This document shows, piece by piece, positions 58,889 through 64,000 of a stretch of DNA of 64,000 nt. Source of the DNA: Acanthochromis polyacanthus (taxonomy: Eukaryota; Chordata; Actinopteri; Pomacentridae); the NCBI RefSeq assembly GCF_021347895.1, contig NC_067116.1, positions 34,421,639 to 34,485,638 on the forward strand, in the 5' to 3' direction. The notes under the pieces are model-generated. The model was not told where the DNA came from. It saw only the letters and a list, made by a program, of their open reading frames with translations, and did no database searches. The first letter of the stretch is position 1; each line of letters opens with the position of its first letter. Both the position numbers and the translations under genes were made by a program.

Positions 58889-59187
58889 ACATGTTTGTAC
58901 TTCTATCTTAGTGAGGACATCCATAGGCGTAATGCATTTCCTAGAGCCTTACCCTAACCTTAACCATCACAACTGATTGCCTAAACTTAATCCTTACCCT
59001 AACCCTAACCAAACCTCAATTCATACCTGTTCTCTAAAAACAAGTCTTCACCCTCAAACATGGCTGTTTCAAAGTGAGGACCGGCCAAAATGTCCTCACT
59101 TTGTAAAAATGTCCTCACTTTGATAGTTAAATGCAGAAAATGGTACTCACCATGTAGCAAGTACAAGAACACACACACACACACACA
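58489..59187 (+). repeat. 278-bp tandem duplication with CA microsatellites
   Basis: 58513-58790 and 58891-59168 are the same 278-bp unit at a constant offset of 378 bp, with no indels and one difference seen (58740 T versus C). Between them lies a CA run of about 96 bp (58791-58886), with shorter CA runs outside both copies. Each unit contains ACCCTAACCCTAACC-like words and three copies of GAGGACATTTT-type motifs (as TGTCCTCA). The unit is probably a fish interspersed repeat; the pair arose by recent tandem duplication or was homogenised. Confidence 0.95.
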
Positions 59188-60828
59188 TATATGAAGTGTT
59201 TGGGGACTGACACGTGCATGTCAATCCTCAAAAATAAGAGTGGAAACCAATTACTCGATGTTACGACAGAGATCAGCTGTGGAATTGTGGTATCTGATCT
59301 GTTACATGTATTACTGGACACCAGAGAGAGGAACAACGACAGAATGCAAACAGGGCCAGTATGAATGAGAGATGGAGAATCGAGATTTACATATTTTCCT
59401 CCATGTTTTTTCTCTTCTAAGAGGTCGGCTCTGATAAATGGTTAACTTTAAGCGTAGGGCTGGCATTCCTTGACTGGGAGGAGGTGTGTGTGATGATCAT
59501 GGGGGACTATTGTCATTCAGATCCACGTTCATTGCTCACTCAACCTGCTAAAACCACCGTTGCCATCCCCCTTACGGCTGCCAGCATTCAGAGGTATGTA
59601 AATGCATGAGCATGTTGGAGGGTGACTTTTCAATAAGAAAAAAGCAACCTCTCTTCCTTTATGTGAGCTGATGGCTGCTTGTACAGGCAGGTCAACACAA
59701 CGTGCAGCAGTCAGAGAAGATGCAAATGTCTCATAGATGTCAACAAGTGCTGTGCGAATGGGTCTGCTATTCAAAGCTGTGCATGAAAATAGAAGAAGTG
59801 AGCATCCAGGCACATATTGCGGTTGGTGAAGTCTGAATTTCAAAAAGAAAAAATGCTTCATTTGCAGCTTTAAAGTCATTATTGTCAAATCTAAGAGCCG
59901 GGCTCAGTGTAAAATAATTGCATCCTGATAATCACCTTTGCAAACAAGGATTAAAGGAAATGAGAATGATAAACATCATGATGCTGATGACCGTGGCTCT
60001 TACGGTTTCCCTTCAGGGAAGCCTCCAAAGTGCCCCACGTTTCTCTGATATCCCAAATGAGCCTCCTTTGTGGGTTCAGGCCTGAGGGCATGTGGTGTCC
60101 GTGTGCCTCTTCTCAGTTCTACCGTAAAAGGCCAGGTCACCTCAGGAAATCATTCCTCGCTTCTACATCAAGAAGGACATCCTCCTCCTTCTCCGCCTCC
60201 TCCACAGCTTACCTGCCCTGCACCCCCCTCCAATCCCAATTAACTCCACATGCCTTTGTTGGTGGTGAATATTCCAAATTCCCCCTGACAATTGCCCACA
60301 GCCCTGCTAGAAGATTACCCCCATTTTACCCTCTCTAACCACCTATTGTCACCTCCGTGTGACTGACACTCTGATCCCTCAGTCAGGCCTTGTTCTGCTC
60401 TGCCGCCATTGATTCACCTTCAACCAGGCCTCAGGGAAAGTGAACGCACCACCAGCCTCAAGACACAACTACGCTGTAAAAAAACTATTTGTTTTACGAA
60501 ATGCTTCCATTTAATTTGACAGCTTTTTCCTTATTTTAAAAAAATACAAAAATATGAACAAAAGTAGAAAAATAGACCATGAATTTAAATGTCTAACTTA
60601 AAACAACATCAAAAATATCAAAGCTGTGAAATAATGATAAAATGTAGCTTAAACCAAAAGAAAACTGATTTTTTGAACATAAAAAAACAGTCAAAATACA
60701 TTTGCAAATCTGCCTTAGTATCACTTTTACTTTGCTTTTTATTCAATAGGTGACACTGTTAAATTTATTTTAATACTATCAATGTATTTTTTTAAAAAAG
60801 TCATAAAATTAGTGACAAGAGACAAAAA

Positions 60829-60829
<1 letters not shown>
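59188..60829. other. intergenic, no gene recognised
   Basis: AT-rich DNA; 60000-60460 is less AT-rich with CT-rich runs and could be regulatory. No ORF with motifs. Confidence 0.45.
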
Positions 60830-60878
<49 letters not shown>

Positions 60879-60879
60879 G
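60830..60879 (+). repeat. (ATCT)n microsatellite
   Basis: About twelve perfect CTAT/ATCT units. Confidence 0.95.
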
Positions 60880-61745
60880 TATTTTTGGCTATCCAGCTGC
60901 AGGAATTTGCTTTATAAATTGTACGTACGTAGGATTTTAAATACCTTGTCAGGCATAAAACACGTTACATCTGTCATAACCCATTTTAAAGTCACTGTGT
61001 TAACAACCTGCCCCTTTGAGTGCTGCTGTGAATCATTTCTGTGTCTCTTGTCCTTACCCTTCATTAAGATAGCAGGTTAAAAAAATCCCACAAGCATTCT
61101 CCCTATATTATGTCATAAATAGCCTTCCGGCCTGTTTGCTAGAGGATGCATAAACCAACAAGCCTTTCATCTTTCTGTGTTACAAATATGCTGCCGTGTG
61201 GCCTCAGATTACAAAACTGTGACACCTCTTGTCTTAAAAAAGGCAGCAGGTTGAGGCTAATGTGGAAAGAACTCACAGAAACTCTTGTTTGTATGTCATT
61301 AAATGCAAGAATGTACAGTATTTACGCGCTGTTAGCTAGAAAACAGGCTGTACTGATAAACACTGCCGGGGTGGAGCTCGCTGTGATGTGGTCGGGGCGA
61401 CAGCTGTGTGCACACCTAGAAACTGCCTGTGAATCCTGGCCACCGATTTCATATTTCAGTGCAGCCGCCTGTCATCAGCGCTCTTATCAAAAATACATAC
61501 CAGACCGCAATCACGGGAGGACTGGATGCCAAAATACCTCAGAGCACATGAGCACAAATGAAAGATGGGAGAGGCAGAGAGCGGGGAGGCATGTGGGGGA
61601 TGTGACAGAGGAGGGAAAGGAAAGTGGGACAAAGAGATAATAGGGGCAAAGCAGAGCGGAGAGAAGTCGCTCAGCTGCTGAAAAATACGTGCAAACGCGT
61701 TGTTATGTTGCACCAATCTTCTAAACATACGTCGATTTTTACTGT
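60880..61745. other. intergenic, no gene recognised
   Basis: The plus ORF at 61146-61640 (164 codons) is the longest in the region, but it lacks known motifs and splice signals and has an overlapping ORF on the other strand; treated as chance. Confidence 0.45.
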
Positions 61746-62223
61746 TTAACCCTTCTGTTGTCTTCATTTAAGGGAACCAAAAAATATTGTTTCCTTGTCT
61801 GAAAAAAATGCAAAAATTCAGTCAAAAAATTCTGAAAATTTGCAAAACCTTTAGGAAGAAAATTCCAATTATTCCTTAAAAGTTTCCCTTAAAAGTTTTA
61901 TTTTAAAAAAATCCCCAAATTTGGCAAGAGATTTCTTGTAAATCTTTAAAAAAAAAAAAAGAGTAAAAATCTTCCAAAAAATCCTAAAAATATCTATAGG
62001 GATTACACATATATCAGTAAAACCTTTAATACTGTCTTTAATAACATTCAGAAAAAAATCTCACTGGATTTTGGCTGATTTTTTTCTTCACCAAAAAATG
62101 TTCAAAAATGTCCCCAAAATGTTGAAAATGTGAGAATTTTCACTGCCAAAAAAAAATATGATTTTCCACATTTTCAAACTTTAAAACAGGTCAATTTGAC
62201 TGGCAGGACAACACGAGAGTTCA
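61746..62223. mobile_element. degenerate piggyBac-type non-autonomous element
   Basis: The left end is TTAA followed by CCCTTCTGTTGTCTTC. The right end, read inward, is TGAACTCTCGTGTTGTCCTG then CCAGTCAAATTGACC. This matches a TTAA element common in teleosts whose ends read CCCTCCTGTTGTCC. The interior is A/T-rich with many AAAAAT runs. The right TTAA has decayed to TTCA. Confidence 0.6.
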
Positions 62224-63480
62224 CGTCATACAGCAGACATGCCTGCATGAGTTCTTGTGAGGTATGTGTGTGAGTGTGTGTGGGGGGTGTATTAGTGCAA
62301 CATCAGCAGCCATTAACCCCCTGTGTGGACCAGCCACAGGTTTAGAGGCATGTCTGAACAGGCCACAAAGCTGCAGCACAACACCCAGAGGCTGAACAGG
62401 ATCCATGTGCATCTAAGAAGCAAAAACCAAAAGTATGTGAGACATAAATAACATGGAACACAAGCATTAAATAAGAGAAGTTTAAATGTATAAGGTATTA
62501 AAGAAAAATATTGAGTGCTATCAAACATACAGGCAGCGTATCTCTTGTTTATTTAAGAGTGAACTGTCGTGCATGGGTGTAGGTTCCTGTGAATGTCAAG
62601 AAGACACATTACGCAGTAGGACTAAGGGGTCCAAACCCAGGACATTTGGACATCAAACTCTTCATTTCTTGCATTCTGGTAAATCTTTTTGCACCAATTT
62701 CATGTTTTCTGCCTCAATTTATGGCAGAAACCTCTATATGTATGTAAAGGAAAACACTGAATGAAGGCACCAAGAGTCATTCAAAACAAAACAGAATATA
62801 TATGTTTTCTAAAACAGATTTAGTGGTCGTGAGAGCTCAAAATTCATATTTCCACAGTAAAAAAAAAAAAAAAAAAAGGCCCAAGAGAAAAGGCCTGCCT
62901 CTGTCTGAGGCATTGTTTAGACTTTAAGTAAGTGGTTTTTAGTATAAAAAACTTCTGAATATTTCATGTTTTTACTGGAGGACAGGTGCACATGTTCAAC
63001 AGCCAAAGCTCACTGTTTGCCAATTGCTAAAAAATCCTAAAAATAAACATCCATCATCCATTGACAAGAAAAATGGACAAGAAATGGATGACAGAAATGC
63101 AGAAAAATTATCAGTGTGAGTTAAATGTCAAATGAACTATGACTTAACTGTTTTTGAAAAAGTAAAAAAAAAAAAATCTCAGGAAGCACAAAATACTTGA
63201 AAATCTGCATAAAAATCCGTTCTTAAAGATGACTATTGACTCCTGTGTTAGCAATGTTAAAATGGTTTTACAAAATAAAAGCCTCTTTCTTTCATTTCTT
63301 ATGAAGGGGGTGACAATTACTGTGTACAAAGTGAACTCATCTTATGTCCAGACCCCCATGACAAATTCAAGTGAAATCACTGTAACTGAGACTTCTCCAG
63401 AAAGAAAGGCTGTTCTGTGAGGACTCCCAGCCGGAGGTCCCACCTGTTGTTGCAGCAGCAGCAGCTTCTCTCCTCCGTGG
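62224..63480. other. intergenic DNA upstream of rasl11b
   Basis: AT-rich, with a poly-A run at 62858-62877. No gene. The last 100 bp become GC-richer, with a CAG-type run (GCAGCAGCAGCAGC near 63451). Confidence 0.5.
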
Positions 63481-63493
63481 AACTTCGCAGATC

Positions 63494-63600
63494 CACGTGT
63501 GGGCGGGGTGGGGAGGGGGAAGCCTCAGCAGCCAATCAGATTTGAGCGTCGCTGCTTCCCTATAAAGCCTCGGTCCGCTCCTCAGCTGCTGCATTCAGGC
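63494..63600 (+). promoter_or_regulatory. rasl11b: rasl11b core promoter with TATA box
   Basis: In order: E-box CACGTG (63494-63499), GC box GGGCGGGG (63501-63508), CCAAT box (63532-63536) and TATAAAG (63561-63567). An initiator-like CATTC about 31 bp after the TATA box puts the likely transcription start near 63592, giving a 5' UTR of about 180 nt. Unlike usp46, this is a focused TATA promoter, which suits regulated expression. Confidence 0.8.
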
Positions 63601-63773
63601 TCAGTGCGCTGCTCCTTCCTCATCCAGTCCACAAAGAATTCGATTTTTTATTATTTACAGCCACCGAGCCGCTTTGAGAAGGATACGGGATTAATTTAAA
63701 CTACTCTGACTGAAACATTCGGACGATTGTGTCTCGGTTTTGTTGCTCTTCTTGTTCTGTTTTGGAGAGAAAA

Positions 63774-64000
63774 ATGCGCCTCATCCAGAACATGAGCACC
63801 ATTGCGGAGTATCCAACTCCTGAATACTCGGTGCCCAACCGTGTCATTAAAATAGCTGTTATAGGAGGCAGCGGAGTGGGCAAAACAGGTAAGAACATGA
63901 TCAGATTTCATGCCTTGTATTGCACTTTTATCTTCTCCGGTATTGTGCGATTTAATTTCCTAATATTCTGTTTTGTTTTGTTTTCTTTTCTTTTTCTAGC
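63774..64000 (+). CDS. rasl11b: Ras-like protein family member 11B, exon 1 and first base of exon 2
   Basis: Exon 1 (63774-63888) encodes [20 protein letters not shown], then [18 protein letters not shown], ending one base into the next codon before GTAAGA. The N-terminus MRLIQNM and the P-loop GGSGVGKT (residues 31-38), which binds the GTP phosphates, identify RASL11B, an atypical small GTPase of the Ras family. Intron 1 is 111 bp (63889-63999) with a CTTTTTCTAG acceptor, and C at 64000 is the first base of exon 2; it joins the G to make an alanine codon, as expected after the P-loop. The ATG has A at -3. The switch regions and C-terminus lie beyond the window. Confidence 0.95.
   Translation, partial: MRLIQNMSTIAEYPTPEYSVPNRVIKIAVIGGSGVGKTGKNMIRFHALYCTFIFSGIVRFNFLIFCFVLFSFLFL

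Noticed and set aside
58627..58957. ORFs of repeated Cys-Val or Thr-His residues
   Set aside because: Translations of the CA microsatellite.
58560..59010. Telomere-like CCCTAACCCTAACC words
   Set aside because: Only about two units inside an ordinary repeat; not an interstitial telomere array.
60830..60879. Regular short repeats resembling a CRISPR array
   Set aside because: Simple ATCT microsatellite without spacers, in an animal genome.
61146..61640. 164-codon plus-strand ORF
   Set aside because: No recognisable motif, mixed composition and an overlapping minus ORF; likely chance.

Overview
The window is vertebrate nuclear DNA, most likely from a ray-finned (teleost) fish. Coding exons are short and split by introns with GT-AG splice sites. 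The intergenic DNA is AT-rich and full of fish-type DNA transposons (Tc1/mariner, piggyBac-like TTAA elements, hAT-like elements, an ISL2EU-like relic) and microsatellites. The two identifiable genes, usp46 and rasl11b, are neighbours in other vertebrates as well, lying back to back. No operons, CRISPR arrays or prokaryotic genes are present.

Layout. (1) Positions 1-1570: the 3' end of a plus-strand gene whose protein ends in an arginine/serine-rich tail; its identity is not resolved. (2) 1571-22900: about 21 kb of intergenic DNA with no convincing gene. It holds a large imperfect inverted repeat (about 7275-10700) with a dead Tc1 transposon in its spacer, a piggyBac-type non-autonomous element (11436-11980), a short TTAA hairpin element, a LINE reverse-transcriptase remnant and a strong CTCF-like motif at 5710. 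(3) 22930-41345: usp46 on the minus strand. All nine coding exons can be joined into an intact 369-residue ubiquitin-specific protease, followed by a possibly long 3' UTR that contains another dead Tc1 copy. Introns 1, 2 and 7 hold DNA-transposon remnants. (4) 41346-41810: the CpG-rich, CCAAT-box promoter of usp46. (5) 41810-63480: about 22 kb between the divergent usp46 and rasl11b promoters. It contains a 91-codon minus-strand ORF of unknown identity (42811-43086), an ISL2EU-like relic with inward-facing coding remnants, a Tc1-like non-autonomous relic, a solo LTR nested in a hAT-like element, a 278-bp unit duplicated almost perfectly around a long CA array, and a TTAA element. (6) 63494-64000: the TATA-box promoter, exon 1 and short intron 1 of rasl11b; the window ends on the first base of exon 2.

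Functionally, usp46 encodes a deubiquitinase that works with WD-repeat partners, and rasl11b encodes an atypical Ras-like small GTPase. Nothing in the sequence shows that the two act together; their shared feature is conserved head-to-head linkage. I found no gene system that looks new to biology. The most unusual items are the ISL2EU-like deletion derivative, the inverted duplication, the near-perfect tandem duplication and the unidentified 91-codon ORF.
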